A stretch of 64,000 bases of DNA, taken from the NCBI GenBank assembly GCA_029781045.1, contig JAKOXL010000023.1, forward strand, positions 42,173-106,172, in the 5' to 3' direction. Positions 35,609 through 44,566 of this stretch are shown here, piece by piece. A program made the position numbers and the translations under genes. How positions within the stretch are numbered: the first letter of the stretch is position 1; each line of letters begins with the position of its first letter. The stretch is from Bacillota bacterium. Lineage in GTDB: Bacteria; Bacillota; UBA994; UBA5500. The notes beneath the pieces are model-generated. The model did not search any database. It was not told the origin of the DNA and saw only the letters and a list, made by a program, of their open reading frames with translations.

Positions 35609-37120
35609 CTACTTCCTAGCCGTCTTAAACATCAAATTATCGGCAGCCTTATAGTTGAAATCGCTATCCAGCGGAAAGATAGGTCGTTTGACCTGTTTAT
35701 AGCCCAGGGTTCTTAAATCCTCGTTGGTGCTACCCTTGGTAAGGGCCATTATGCTACGCTTAGCAATGGCCGAATGGCCGGGTGTCAGATAGCCCAGCTT
35801 ACAAACCACGATAGCCGCGTCTTTAGGATCAACGCCTAGATCGACAAACATGGCCGGGGTGGTATAGCCCACATGGGCTTCCGCCAGCACTATGTCTACA
35901 CCACAGCTGTGGAAGAGGGCCAAGTCGCTCTTGATCAGCCCACCGCCGGACCAATCCTTGATATAAGCCTTGACCACGCCGGTGGCCGTAATGGGCGAGG
36001 AAGTGACCTGGTCAAATTTGGCGCCAAAAGTGAGGGTCAGCTCTTGACCTGCTTTACCTTCGCACTGCTTGGTAGCCACCGGATCATAAATGCCACCGTA
36101 GAGAATCGATTTACCGAGAGACCGAGTGCGTTCGTCGTTCATAATTAACCGCAAAAATCCGGTACAGTCGGAGCTAGAGCCAGCCGTCGGGTTGTCGCCC
36201 GAATCGGAAAGGTAAACAGGCGTTTCCCCTGCTGCCACTGCGGCGAAGGCCTTATCCAGCGCTGTTTGCTCATCATAAGTCTCGGTATAGAAACGAAACT
36301 CGTCCTTCTTCGACCAAATTAACTCGGCAAGGGCAATGGCTTCTCTTGCGGCCAGCTGCATGTCGCCATCGGCCACCACATAAACGGCAATAGAGCTATC
36401 TTCATTGTCGGCCCATGGATATCCCATCAGATAAGAAGCGGCCATGATCCCTGCCTTTTGCTCCGTTTCCCGCAGGGCAGCGATCAATTCTAACATTGGC
36501 GCTACGGAAGTCTCCGACTGTTCGCCAGCCACCAGAATAGGAACCCGAACCCACGCGGCGTGGGGCTGGGCGCCCTGCTCTAAGGCCGCTATAGTCATTT
36601 TGGCCGCATGGGCCCCCGTCTCAAAGCAATCGGTATGGGGAGCCGTTTTGTAGCCCACAAAGCCGTCACAATGGTCATGCATGCGCTGGGTCATAGTAGC
36701 ATGCATGTCTAGGGAACAAAAAATAGGAATGTCCGGGAACAGGCTTCTTAGCTCTTCCAACAGATAGCCCTCCGCCTCCCCCTGTCCCTTCACTCGCATG
36801 GAGCCGTGTAAAGAGAGAGTGATAGCATCGATGGGGCCGGCGGCCTGGGCTGCTTTAGCCCTCTCGATGATTTCTCCCTTGATTTTCTGATAAAAATCAT
36901 AGTCGACTTCGCCGTTGGGAACGGCCCGGGCAAAAACGGTAGGAATGACTTCGTACCCGGCAGTTTGCAGGGTCTGGATTATGCCGGTAACCGAGTCATT
37001 TTCTCGCAGGTTGGCAAAAATATCATGGCCGTATATGACTCGGAAGTCCTCTTCACCGGCTATTATGGGGTTAAAAGAATTGGATTCATGATGCATAGCT
37101 GCTGTCAAAACCCGTTTCAT
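35609..37120 (-). CDS. M81 family metallopeptidase (MlrC / microcystinase C-like)
   Basis: 503 residues from ATG 37120, 6-7 bases after TTGGAGGCG. Zinc enzyme family named for microcystin degradation, but most members in anaerobes have unknown peptide-like substrates. Conserved: AAMHHESNSFNP at residues 7-18, LHGSMRVKGQGEAEGYLLE near 103, SLDMHATMTQ near 135 and DSGDNPTAGSSSDCTGFLR near 300. Full length with C-terminal MlrC domain. Single gene, divergent from nagB. Confidence 0.92.
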   Translation of the reverse strand: MKRVLTAAMHHESNSFNPIIAGEEDFRVIYGHDIFANLRENDSVTGIIQTLQTAGYEVIPTVFARAVPNGEVDYDFYQKIKGEIIERAKAAQAAGPIDAITLSLHGSMRVKGQGEAEGYLLEELRSLFPDIPIFCSLDMHATMTQRMHDHCDGFVGYKTAPHTDCFETGAHAAKMTIAALEQGAQPHAAWVRVPILVAGEQSETSVAPMLELIAALRETEQKAGIMAASYLMGYPWADNEDSSIAVYVVADGDMQLAAREAIALAELIWSKKDEFRFYTETYDEQTALDKAFAAVAAGETPVYLSDSGDNPTAGSSSDCTGFLRLIMNDERTRSLGKSILYGGIYDPVATKQCEGKAGQELTLTFGAKFDQVTSSPITATGVVKAYIKDWSGGGLIKSDLALFHSCGVDIVLAEAHVGYTTPAMFVDLGVDPKDAAIVVCKLGYLTPGHSAIAKRSIMALTKGSTNEDLRTLGYKQVKRPIFPLDSDFNYKAADNLMFKTARK

Positions 37121-37253
37121 GAATTTCGCCTCCAATTGATAACTGCCGTCGTTAGGTTTATCTTACCATGCGGCACTAAATATTTTCAGTGCTAGTATTC
37201 TAGTCCACCGACTAAAACCCTGGCGGAAGAAGAAAATTACAGTTAAGGCCAAG

Positions 37254-37282
37254 TTCATCGGCTTGAGTTTTTGCGATATAAT
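37254..37282 (+). promoter_or_regulatory. Probable nagB promoter
   Basis: ttcatc (37254-37259), 17-base spacer, tataat (37277-37282). Perfect -10 and correct spacing; the -35 is weak. Start of transcription would be about 60 bases before the nagB ATG. Confidence 0.5.
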
Positions 37283-37349
37283 TAAGTGATAACTTGAAAA
37301 TAGTAGATGTATTATAGATAGATTAAGAAACAATGGAGGATAGCGTAGT

Positions 37350-38177
37350 ATGGATATCATTATCAAAGAGAACTATGAACAGATGAGCGCCTATGCGGCA
37401 AAAATCATCGCCAAGCTTATAAGATCAAAACCCGACTGTGTTCTCGGCCTGGCCACAGGCAGCACCCCAATCGGCACCTATCAGGAACTGGTGCGCATGC
37501 ATCAGCAAGAGGGCCTCGACTTCTCACAGGTAACGGTGTTCAACCTAGACGAATACCTGGGCATCGGTATGGACCTGGAAAAGCCCTATCACCTGGATCA
37601 AAGCTACGCCCGCTTTATGTACGAGGAACTATTCAAGCATGTCAATATCAAGCCGGAGAATATCTATCTTCCCGACGGACTGACAAAAGATCCGGAAGAA
37701 TTTTGCCATTGGTATGAAGAGCAGATCAAACGGGTGGGAGGCATTGATTTACAGCTTTTAGGGCTGGGTAGAGATGGCCATTGGGCCTTTAATGAACCCG
37801 GTTCTAGCCTAACTTCCAGGACGCGGGTGCAGGTTTTAGACCAACAAACTTTAGATGACAACTATGAAGCCTTTTATAAGAAAGCCAACATCGACCGAAG
37901 CCAGATGCCTCAACTAGCTATCACCATGGGTATCGGCACCATTCTGGAGGCCAGAAGTATTCTCATGATCGTAAACGGCGCCCATAAGGCGGACATTGTG
38001 GCCAAATGCCTAGAAGGCCCAATCACCTCGCAAGTGACCGCATCGGCCATACAGCTACATCCGGGCCAGATAACCGTGGTGCTCGATGAAGCTGCCGCTT
38101 CCAAGCTAACCCGTATCGACCACTATAAGCATGTGGAACGGCTAAAACGACAATATGGGTTAGCCATAGTTGACTAA
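37350..38177 (+). CDS. nagB: Glucosamine-6-phosphate deaminase
   Basis: 275 residues. Converts glucosamine-6-phosphate to fructose-6-phosphate plus ammonia, feeding amino sugars to glycolysis. Family motifs: GLATGSTPIGTYQELV near 31, FNLDEYLG near 65 with catalytic Asp, and LGLGRDGHWAFNEPGSSL near 133 (catalytic His; usual GHIGFNEP here reads GHWAFNEP). ATG follows GGAGGATAGCGTAGT. No nagA or transporter adjoins it. A perfect terminator follows. Confidence 0.95.
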   Translation: MDIIIKENYEQMSAYAAKIIAKLIRSKPDCVLGLATGSTPIGTYQELVRMHQQEGLDFSQVTVFNLDEYLGIGMDLEKPYHLDQSYARFMYEELFKHVNIKPENIYLPDGLTKDPEEFCHWYEEQIKRVGGIDLQLLGLGRDGHWAFNEPGSSLTSRTRVQVLDQQTLDDNYEAFYKKANIDRSQMPQLAITMGIGTILEARSILMIVNGAHKADIVAKCLEGPITSQVTASAIQLHPGQITVVLDEAAASKLTRIDHYKHVERLKRQYGLAIVD

Positions 38178-38182
38178 AAAAC

Positions 38183-38232
38183 AAGGCCCCGTTTAGGCAG
38201 TCTACTTTAGAACTGCCTAAACGGTGGCCTTT
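38183..38232 (+). terminator. Rho-independent terminator of nagB
   Basis: Long stem ccgtttaggcagt/actgcctaaacgg extended by ggcc/ggcc, followed by ttttt. Confidence 0.92.
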
Positions 38233-38331
38233 TTATCTTATGTACAATCCGATTCTATTCATAGCAATAATGTCGAGTATCATAAAGTTGACTTTGGTAT
38301 CATGTAGCCAGAGAAGGGAGAGAGGAAGACA

Positions 38332-39198
38332 GTGATAAGCAAGCTCAATAAGGCCATTGACCTTATAGAAGAACATCTAACCGATGAAGATCTATCTCCG
38401 GAGAATATCTGCCAGCAGGTTGGTGTATCCGACTACCATTTTCGGACCGTATTCTTCCATCTCTCGGGTCTGACTCTCAGCCAATATATTAAAAACAGAA
38501 GGTTGGCGGAGGCCAACCGGGAGCTGCTGCAGGGAGCTAAGGTAACCGACGTGGCCTTCAAATATGGTTATCAATCACTGGATGGTTTTACCCGGGCCTT
38601 TAAAAAGTGGAGTGGGTTCCTGCCTTCCGATGTGGCCAAGACAGGCGTAAGCAAGACCTTTCCCAAGCTTTCTTTTGTAATCAAAGTTAAAGGAGGAACT
38701 AGTATGGAATTTAGAATCGTAGACCTGCCGGCTTTTAATCTTGTAGGGGTTAGCAAACGGGTGCCCATGCAATTTGAAGGTGTTAACCAGGAAATCGTAA
38801 AGTTGGCCGAAAGCATAACGGAAAAACAAAGAAGGGAAATGCATGCCCTTCAGAACATGGAACCCTGTCGGGTTGTGAATGCTTCCTATGACGCGGACTA
38901 CAAATTCATGAAGGAAGAAGGATATTTGACCCACTTAATCGGTGTCTTGACCACAGAAGAGCAGGTAAGTGATCAGCTAGACAAGGTGCCGGTGCCGGCC
39001 GCTACCTGGGCCGTATTTCCCAATGAGGGTCCCTTCCCATCCACATTACAACAGACCATGGCCCGCATTTATGCGGAATGGCTTCCCGCTTCCGACTATG
39101 AGGTGATCAATCTCCCTCACTTTTCCTTCACGGAGATGGATAAACCCCAGCCGGGTCATGCCTATAGTGAAGTCTGGGTACCGGTTCGCAAGAAGTAA
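38332..39198 (+). CDS. AraC-family regulator with GyrI-like effector-binding domain
   Basis: 288 residues from GTG 38332 (AGAGAGGAAGACA upstream). N-terminal AraC DNA-binding domain with two helix-turn-helix units (residues about 8-105; VSDYHFRTVFFHLSGLTLSQYI and DVAFKYGYQSLDGFTRAFKKW). Residues about 125-288 match the GyrI-like/BmrR ligand-binding fold (MEFRIVDLPAFNLVGVSKRVP, WAVFPNEGPFP, EVWVPVRKK). Such proteins sense small drugs or metabolites and usually control nearby transporters; none is adjacent. A hairpin repeat follows. Confidence 0.92.
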   Translation: MISKLNKAIDLIEEHLTDEDLSPENICQQVGVSDYHFRTVFFHLSGLTLSQYIKNRRLAEANRELLQGAKVTDVAFKYGYQSLDGFTRAFKKWSGFLPSDVAKTGVSKTFPKLSFVIKVKGGTSMEFRIVDLPAFNLVGVSKRVPMQFEGVNQEIVKLAESITEKQRREMHALQNMEPCRVVNASYDADYKFMKEEGYLTHLIGVLTTEEQVSDQLDKVPVPAATWAVFPNEGPFPSTLQQTMARIYAEWLPASDYEVINLPHFSFTEMDKPQPGHAYSEVWVPVRKK

Positions 39199-39209
39199 TA
39201 AGAATTTAC

Positions 39210-39285
39210 GGGGCTATCGCAAAAGCAGTTTTGCGATAGCCCCGTTGCTTTTTCTATCAGAGCCCTGTGCCTATGATTGACGGCC
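39210..39285. repeat. GGGCTATCGCAA hairpin plus degenerate repeat end
   Basis: 39210-39243 is a hairpin with arms ggggctatcgcaaaa/ttttgcgatagcccc, also a terminator for the AraC gene. At 39263-39285 ccctgtgcctatgattgacg then gcc resembles the 24-bp repeat end, with several changes. Confidence 0.6.
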
Positions 39286-39391
39286 AGATAGCCAACTAGG
39301 TTGCCTCATTGAAAAACTTTCAAGTGGGAGTGGGTAAAAGTAAAGCTCATGTACCCTAAGTAATGAGAGGAAAATAGGGGAGGAAGAAAGA

Positions 39392-39682
39392 TTGAAACTT
39401 ACCGAGCAACAAAAGGAACAAATGAGCATACAGGAGAGAGTCGCGTGGGCCCAGCAAAAACTGGAACGCGACTACCCACCCGAAGTTGTTAGGCGCATTA
39501 AAGAAACAAGAAAAATTGTTGGTAGAACAATATTTGCTGTTGTAGGCTACTGCTGTCAATGTGGCGGGGAGATTCATTATTTCGATAGGGCTGCGGGAAC
39601 CGGCGATTTGTGTTTGGATTGTTATAGCCAAATATATGCTCAAGAATGGGAGCAACGGCAAAAACGGGAGAAAGGCATCTGA
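39392..39682 (+). CDS. Small zinc-ribbon protein of unknown function
   Basis: 96 residues from TTG 39392, 8 bases after GGGGAGG; ATG 39422 is an alternative. The N-terminal half is a charged helix (EQQKEQMSIQERVAWAQQKLE). CCQCGG near 54-59 and CLDCY near 75-79 form a likely four-Cys zinc ribbon. No family recognised. It may bind nucleic acid or protein, but nothing more can be said. Confidence 0.6.
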   Translation: MKLTEQQKEQMSIQERVAWAQQKLERDYPPEVVRRIKETRKIVGRTIFAVVGYCCQCGGEIHYFDRAAGTGDLCLDCYSQIYAQEWEQRQKREKGI

Positions 39683-39740
39683 CAAGAGTCACTCCCTGTT
39701 TGGTTTGCTGGCGGGCCGACAGTCTAGCCGATCTGCAGCC

Positions 39741-40097
39741 CTAGCTAGCCATTATTTTATTGCTAGGGTTGCCCAAAAGGTTGGCACCCCATAGTCGTGA
39801 AGAAGGCCGGAGCTCACTTTCTATCTGCCTCTGAGAATAATCGAGTACGGTACAGTCGGCGCCCAGGGCAGCAAAGATGGGCATTTGCTGCCCACCGCCG
39901 GCTGCCAAACCAAGAACTTTCTTGCCTTTGAGGTCAGGAAACCAGTCCTTGGGCACCGGTTTCGTCGGTGTTAGCACCATTGACCAGTTCCCTTTCCGGG
40001 CCTCCAGGTATTGTTCATGGGAAATGGGTATACCCCACTCCCACCCGTCCTCAACCCATCTATCAATTGTTCGGGAATTAATCTCCGTAAATTTCAT
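39741..40097 (-). pseudogene. Truncated SAM-dependent methyltransferase
   Basis: The first ~94 residues (MKFTEINSRTIDRWVEDGWE…) match the N-terminus of a class I methyltransferase common in Clostridia: GKKVLGLAAGGGQQMPIFAALGA holds the SAM-binding glycines near 58-80 and CTVLDYSQRQIESE the acidic motif. After ESE the homology ends abruptly and 20-odd unrelated residues lead to a stop. About 150 residues of the catalytic domain are lost. ATG at 40097 is preceded by GGAGGCCATTGAA, so it could still be translated. Confidence 0.78.
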
Positions 40098-40138
40098 TTC
40101 AATGGCCTCCTGCCAATAAGCTTACCGGAAGGCTGCTT

Positions 40139-40360
40139 TCATTTTTCTATATATGCCTGATGCACGCAAATAGCGGCACCGAGTAGTCCCAGGGCACAAA
40201 AGAACACAAATGCTGGCATAGTTCCTGTACCCAAAAGGGAACCTGTTAGCCCAGTAATGCCATTATAGTCCCAGGGATTGAAGGCAGCCACAACTAGCAG
40301 TGCTACTACTCCAATCAGTCCACCGCTAAAAAGCATCACACCAAGAATCATTTTCTTCAA
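40139..40360 (-). CDS. Small two-helix membrane protein
   Basis: About 73 residues from TTG 40360 (GGGGGG upstream); ATG 40351 is an option. Two transmembrane helices: MILGVMLFSGGLIGVVALLVVA and AFVFFCALGLLGAAICVH, with a short Gly-rich loop containing NPWDYNGITGL. Similar small proteins occur in Clostridia without assigned function. It lies 35 bases downstream of the DUF2200 gene, same strand. Confidence 0.6.
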   Translation of the reverse strand: MKKMILGVMLFSGGLIGVVALLVVAAFNPWDYNGITGLTGSLLGTGTMPAFVFFCALGLLGAAICVHQAYIEK

Positions 40361-40395
40361 ACCTTTAACCCCCCCAGGCTTCAAGCAAACTGCTT

Positions 40396-40743
40396 TCAGC
40401 TTCTCAAAATCTTCTCCAACGACTTGCCTTTCGCCAGTTCATCAACCAACTTATCAAGCCAGCGGATTTTTTGCATAAGCGGGTCTGCGATTTCCTCGAC
40501 GCGAACGCCGCAGACTACCCCTTTGATTTTGTGGGCGTTAGGGTTAATTTGAGGCGCTTCTGTGAAGAAGGTCTCAAAGTCAACTCCTTTATCAATTTGC
40601 GTCTGCAAGCCATCCTCGTCATATCCAGTTAGCCAGCAAATTACTGTATCAACTTCTTCTTTTGTTCGACCCTTTTTCTCGGCTTTTTGGACATACATTG
40701 GGTAGACTCGGGAAAAGGCCATCTGAAAAATTTTATGTTGCAT
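40396..40743 (-). CDS. DUF2200 family protein
   Basis: 115 residues with the DUF2200 signature: [28 protein letters not shown] at the N-terminus (residues 3-30), [14 protein letters not shown] near 34 and [13 protein letters not shown] [29 protein letters not shown] near 76-104. Soluble, helical, function unknown; often found as an isolated accessory gene in many phyla, consistent with horizontal spread. Start ATG 40743 follows GAGGAGCTGAAACC. Confidence 0.9.
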   Translation of the reverse strand: MQHKIFQMAFSRVYPMYVQKAEKKGRTKEEVDTVICWLTGYDEDGLQTQIDKGVDFETFFTEAPQINPNAHKIKGVVCGVRVEEIADPLMQKIRWLDKLVDELAKGKSLEKILRS

Positions 40744-40872
40744 GGTTTCAGCTCCTCACTTTTTTGCTCTTATTTCTTCTCGCTTAGTGTCAGTGCGGCC
40801 CTCAGGGCGACGATTCGACGTCCAGAAGGATCTACCTGACTTGCCCAGCTGCGGGAGGCGGTAACACATGTT

Positions 40873-41832
40873 TCATATACTAATGCTCTCGAACCTATGG
40901 AACTGATCCATACCTATGTTACCACCGGAAATAAACAAAACCACCTTGTCACTGGGGTGCAACCTTACCTTCCCCTGTAAGAAGGCACCCACCGTTATGC
41001 AAGAAGAAGTTTCGGCCAACAGTTTTCCTTCGGTCAAGAACAACTTGGTGGCTTTGAGAATGTTTTCTTCATCAACGGTAACGACCTCGTCCACGTATTT
41101 CTCCACAATAGGATAATTGAGTTCGCCCGGCGCCAAGGTCTGCAGCCCATCGGCCACCGATTTAGACGTTTTGGGCATGGCCACCGGATGGCCGGCAGCC
41201 AAGCTGTGACTATAACGGGCAACTGTTGCCGGTTCGACCCCGATAACCTTTACCCGGGGATTGGTCTCCTTAATTGCTATCGCTAAACCGCTGATTAACC
41301 CGCCCCCACCAATGGGAGCTAGAATATAATGCACATCCGGTAGCTGCTCCAAAATCTCCAGGCCGGCGGTGCCTTGGCCGGCTATGATAGCCGCATTGTC
41401 AAAAGGCGAGACAAAACTCCAGTTGTTTTCTTCACTTAGTTGCTTGGCCAAGTTGAATCTTTCCGCGGGAACGCTATAGATAATCTCCGCTCCATAGGAT
41501 TGAATTCCCCGAACCTTAATTTGGGGAGCGTTGTCGGGAACCACTACACGGGCCCTTGCACCTAGTTGCTCCGCCGCATAGGCGATAGCCTTCCCATGAT
41601 TGCCCGATGATGCGGCGATGATTCCTCTATCCAGTACGTCTTGCGGCATGGTTAGTAGGGCATTAAGGGCACCGCGAACCTTAAACGAATTGGTCTTCTG
41701 CAAGGATTCCATCTTGGCATACACCTGGCAGCCCAGGTATTCATCTAGATTATGTAAACGCAGCAGAGGAGTTTCATAGATATAGGGGGAAATGCGCTTC
41801 CGCGCTTCATGTATTGACCCAATCGTAATCAT
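40873..41832 (-). CDS. Threonine/serine dehydratase family PLP enzyme
   Basis: 319 residues. Fold type II PLP enzyme close to catabolic threonine dehydratase/serine racemase. PLP Lys in KTNSFKVRGALNAL near 45-58, substrate loop SSGNHGKAIAYAA near 76, phosphate-binding GGGGLISGLA near 176. There is no C-terminal regulatory ACT domain, which fits a catabolic rather than IlvA biosynthetic enzyme. Could act on threonine, serine or a related amino acid such as hydroxyaspartate. ATG follows GGGAGGTCAAAATC. Confidence 0.9.
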   Translation of the reverse strand: MITIGSIHEARKRISPYIYETPLLRLHNLDEYLGCQVYAKMESLQKTNSFKVRGALNALLTMPQDVLDRGIIAASSGNHGKAIAYAAEQLGARARVVVPDNAPQIKVRGIQSYGAEIIYSVPAERFNLAKQLSEENNWSFVSPFDNAAIIAGQGTAGLEILEQLPDVHYILAPIGGGGLISGLAIAIKETNPRVKVIGVEPATVARYSHSLAAGHPVAMPKTSKSVADGLQTLAPGELNYPIVEKYVDEVVTVDEENILKATKLFLTEGKLLAETSSCITVGAFLQGKVRLHPSDKVVLFISGGNIGMDQFHRFESISI

Positions 41833-41956
41833 GATTTTGACCTCCCGAAATCATAAATTTATCTGCATCATACGTGGCTATCCTACTGTTGTCCCTGGGG
41901 ACACCAAGGAAAAGCATAATCGAACGCATCTTTCCTGGCCGCAAAAGGTATCCACG

Positions 41957-42949
41957 CTAATGAAATATATATTCCTGACTGGCAAGATATCTGCAGTTAA
42001 TGCCCTCCAGCTTAAAGCACGCCGCCTCTTCCTTCTGCAGACTAGGAACGGAAAAGCAGCGATGCTGACCAGCAGGTGAAGGACCTTGCCCTCCCACAAA
42101 GATGCTGGTAGGACCATCAGCTCCGCCGATGATGCCAATGGCGGCTGCTGAATGGGGCACGAATTCATCGCCGCTGGAAGGCCTGTGAACTTGCATGGTA
42201 CTGTCAAAAGACAGCGTCTCTCCTTCTGGCAAGCTAGGGTGAATAGCATACATGGCCTGGGTGATAAACAGCCGGTGATCACCTATTGGGATTTCCAGAT
42301 CTCCCGCCCTCTGCACATGCAGGGAATGCTCCACCCCACTCTCTGGATGCGTGAACTTGATTTCCTCCTCCTTATCCTTGACGAAAAAGGTTTTGCCCAG
42401 AGGGATAAGGCGCGAGACCGGCCTTGTCACCAGCTTCAGACTTCGCACCTTGTCTAACCGGAAGCGGCGCAGTAATGCTTGAACCAGGGATTCGGCTTTG
42501 GGGTAGGGTACGATAAAGCGCTCACAGGCAAAACAGGGCCTATCCTGTAAAATCCACCGATAGGCATAGCGCATGGCATCCAGCTCATCATTCTCTCGCC
42601 ACCCAGGTATATATAGGGCTGTGCTGGACGAGTAATCACCACCTACCTGCCTGCCATTGATCCATATCTGTTGTATAGGCACAGCTTGATAAGGGTTTTC
42701 CTGTTCTGCCACCCGTCTCTCCCGGGCAGTTAGCTTCCCTTCTCTAGCTTCATACTTCTCGAGATAAGCATAAATTCGTGCTTCCTCTAGGATCGTCAGC
42801 ACATCAAAAACAACCCCGCCAGCGAAGCGGTAAATAGCAGGAATATGGCGTTCTGCCCCGTCATAATTGAACTGCCAGTTCACCAACTGTTTCTTACCAG
42901 GTAAGCCCTGCCCCCTGCTCCACAAGCTCGAATTAAAGTATACTTTCAT
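41957..42949 (-). CDS. Clostridial protein of unknown function carrying an OadB-type GIIGGADGPT motif
   Basis: 330 residues, no signal peptide or membrane helix. Opens MKVYFNSSLWSRGQGLPGKK; ACERF near 146 and QNPYQAVP-like ENPYQAVPIQQIWING near 82-97 are prominent. At about residues 274-290 it has AAIGIIGGADGPTSIFVG, nearly the same as the Na+-channel signature of the sodium-pump beta subunit encoded at 28226 (GIIGAADGPTSIYV). The rest shows no similarity to that pump. ATG follows GGGAGGAGCTC and overlaps the upstream kinase-like gene by 17 bases, so the two are co-expressed. No function is assigned. Confidence 0.7.
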   Translation of the reverse strand: MKVYFNSSLWSRGQGLPGKKQLVNWQFNYDGAERHIPAIYRFAGGVVFDVLTILEEARIYAYLEKYEAREGKLTARERRVAEQENPYQAVPIQQIWINGRQVGGDYSSSTALYIPGWRENDELDAMRYAYRWILQDRPCFACERFIVPYPKAESLVQALLRRFRLDKVRSLKLVTRPVSRLIPLGKTFFVKDKEEEIKFTHPESGVEHSLHVQRAGDLEIPIGDHRLFITQAMYAIHPSLPEGETLSFDSTMQVHRPSSGDEFVPHSAAAIGIIGGADGPTSIFVGGQGPSPAGQHRCFSVPSLQKEEAACFKLEGINCRYLASQEYIFH

Positions 42950-43958
42950 GAGCTCCTCCCCTGCTTAAGGCAGAGTTACGGTCTGCAGCGACTCTGCTTT
43001 CATAAGAACGAACCCTGTCTGTCAACTTCTTACGAAGCTTTATGAGCCAATCGGGCTCAGCTTCTATGTTATCGGAGAGACAACGTAACAATCCCCCGTA
43101 CTCATGAATGCGAACCAGCCGACGCATAAGAGGAAGTGTTTGTTCATCCTCTTCTGTGAGCGTACTGGCGCTTCTATATCCAGTCAAAAAAGCTGTTTCC
43201 GCGTCCACTAGATGAGCCTCATCCGTAATATCGACCAGCGCGTCCAATGCACGAACCACATCCAGCATATACCAACATTGAATCATGTCGTCGAAGTCTA
43301 TCACACTGAATCTATTACTTTCTGCGTCGAAAAACACATTATCCGGTTCAAAGTCATAATGAACAAGGCCGTAATTATTGTCGGTAATAGGGAGCATCGC
43401 CAATTGGTTACAGATCGCCTCGAGTTCATTAAAGATATAAACCGGTGCGGAATAGGTTTCGAGATAGAACCTAATAGTTTCAAGAAGGGCAAGGTGGTTA
43501 TTCCTGCGTCTAGCCAATGGACAGCTTTTCAGGGCTCTGTGCAGTTTCCCCAGGCATTCTCCATAGCCGGCAATGACCTGCATGTCGGCGTCGCATTTCT
43601 CCAGTGAAACCCCGGGAACCCCGTAAAAGCAGGAAGCAATATATCTCCCCCATTGGGACTCAATGATATCCACATACTTGCCGTTTTTCATCGGAACCGG
43701 TTCCATGGCCGGAAAACCTTGCGAGCGCAACCAGAGAATGACCTCAACTTCACCTATTACTTCTTCCACACTCTTTTCCTCGGCCGGTGCAAGTCTTAAG
43801 AAACACAGGCGCCCTTCTTGCTTAAATGGATAGACCGCGTTGGACGAAATTCGAAAGCGGCGAAGCATTTCATCCACTGTATCCTCATCGTGGTCCCAGT
43901 GTTGAAGGCAGCATTTGGCCAGCTGGAAGTTCTCGAATAGATATTTAAGTTTCAGCAT
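42933..43958 (-). CDS. Aminoglycoside phosphotransferase-family kinase (APH / homoserine kinase II-like)
   Basis: 341 residues from ATG 43958, 5 bases after AAAGGG; the frame continues to 44006 without a better site. Protein-kinase-like fold: catalytic loop VHYDFEPDNVFFD near 202 (His-x-Asp and Asn) and metal-binding VIDFDDMIQCWYMLDVV near 223. Such kinases phosphorylate small molecules (sugars, amino alcohols, antibiotics). The overlap with the next gene, of unknown function, suggests a two-gene unit. Resistance function is not indicated. Confidence 0.85.
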   Translation of the reverse strand: MLKLKYLFENFQLAKCCLQHWDHDEDTVDEMLRRFRISSNAVYPFKQEGRLCFLRLAPAEEKSVEEVIGEVEVILWLRSQGFPAMEPVPMKNGKYVDIIESQWGRYIASCFYGVPGVSLEKCDADMQVIAGYGECLGKLHRALKSCPLARRRNNHLALLETIRFYLETYSAPVYIFNELEAICNQLAMLPITDNNYGLVHYDFEPDNVFFDAESNRFSVIDFDDMIQCWYMLDVVRALDALVDITDEAHLVDAETAFLTGYRSASTLTEEDEQTLPLMRRLVRIHEYGGLLRCLSDNIEAEPDWLIKLRKKLTDRVRSYESRVAADRNSALSRGGAHESIL

Positions 43959-44342
43959 AGTACCCTTTCCGCAGGGATAAACAATGGAGTTTATCATACT
44001 GCTCAATCATTTAAAGTTTATTCGTTAGAATGTTCTCCAACAGTACCCCCTTTCCTGCTCTGGCCAAACGATGAAGAGCGTCAACAGTTCTTTGAAGTAA
44101 TAGCTGAGATATTTGAGTCCAGCGTTCTTCCAATAAAAAATGGTATGGTGCGCTCCCGACGAACACACCAAGGGCGTGATAGGGTATGGTCGCTGTGTTC
44201 CTTCATGGTCAACACTATAATCCAGAGGAATGAGCGTAAGACCGGGCTGGTCATCAGCTGTACAGAAACAGGCCCCAGAGGCTACTGCCTCGGGGCCTTT
44301 CGCTGTGGTAAGAGAGTGTTGCTCGTTCTGCAAATGAAGGTA
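43959..44342. other. Gap between YvrJ and the APH-family gene
   Basis: 384 bases. Contains the hairpin at 44271-44297 (arms ggccccagaggc/gcctcggggcc), which can end the YvrJ transcript, and an open minus-strand frame of 102 codons (44025-44333) that spans this hairpin, lacks a ribosome site and resembles nothing known. No other structure recognised. Confidence 0.6.
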
Positions 44343-44486
44343 TCAGCGGCTATCCATGATGGCCCGAGTCAAGTCGCTGATGGCATTGCTCAGCACTTCC
44401 AGCTTCCCTTCGATGCGTACCAAGAGATACATGGATAGCACCACGGGGAAGCCCACGTTAGCAATCTGCGGCAAGAGCTCTTGCAT
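44343..44486 (-). CDS. YvrJ family protein (47 residues)
   Basis: Short gene with ATG 44486 after AAGGAGGTGAGCCT. The protein begins MQELLPQIANVGFPVVLSMY, continues with LLVRIEGKLEVLSNAISDLT and ends RAIMDSR, the full YvrJ pattern: a hydrophobic N-terminal helix with the N-x-G-F-P motif, then an amphipathic helix. Function unknown. Its companions DUF2922 and DUF1659 lie upstream in the same orientation, the usual arrangement in Bacillota. Confidence 0.9.
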   Translation of the reverse strand: MQELLPQIANVGFPVVLSMYLLVRIEGKLEVLSNAISDLTRAIMDSR

Positions 44487-44517
44487 AGGCTCACCTCCTT
44501 GCTCAACTGGCTAAGAA

Positions 44518-44547
44518 GGGCTGCGCAAGTCTCATGCTGCGCAGCCC
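44518..44547. terminator. Hairpin between DUF2922 and YvrJ genes
   Basis: Perfect arms gggctgcgca/tgcgcagccc with a 10-base loop and a weak T-tract on the minus strand (cttcttag). Probably attenuates transcription into yvrJ rather than fully stopping it. Confidence 0.55.
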
Positions 44548-44566
44548 TGTGGTATATCCTAAGTGC

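Noticed and set aside
39741..40097. Small complete methyltransferase
   Set aside because: It lacks the motifs after the acidic residue of motif II and ends in unrelated residues, so it is a truncated gene.
44025..44333. 102-codon minus-strand frame
   Set aside because: No ribosome site, spans a terminator hairpin, low-complexity composition and no similarity to known proteins.
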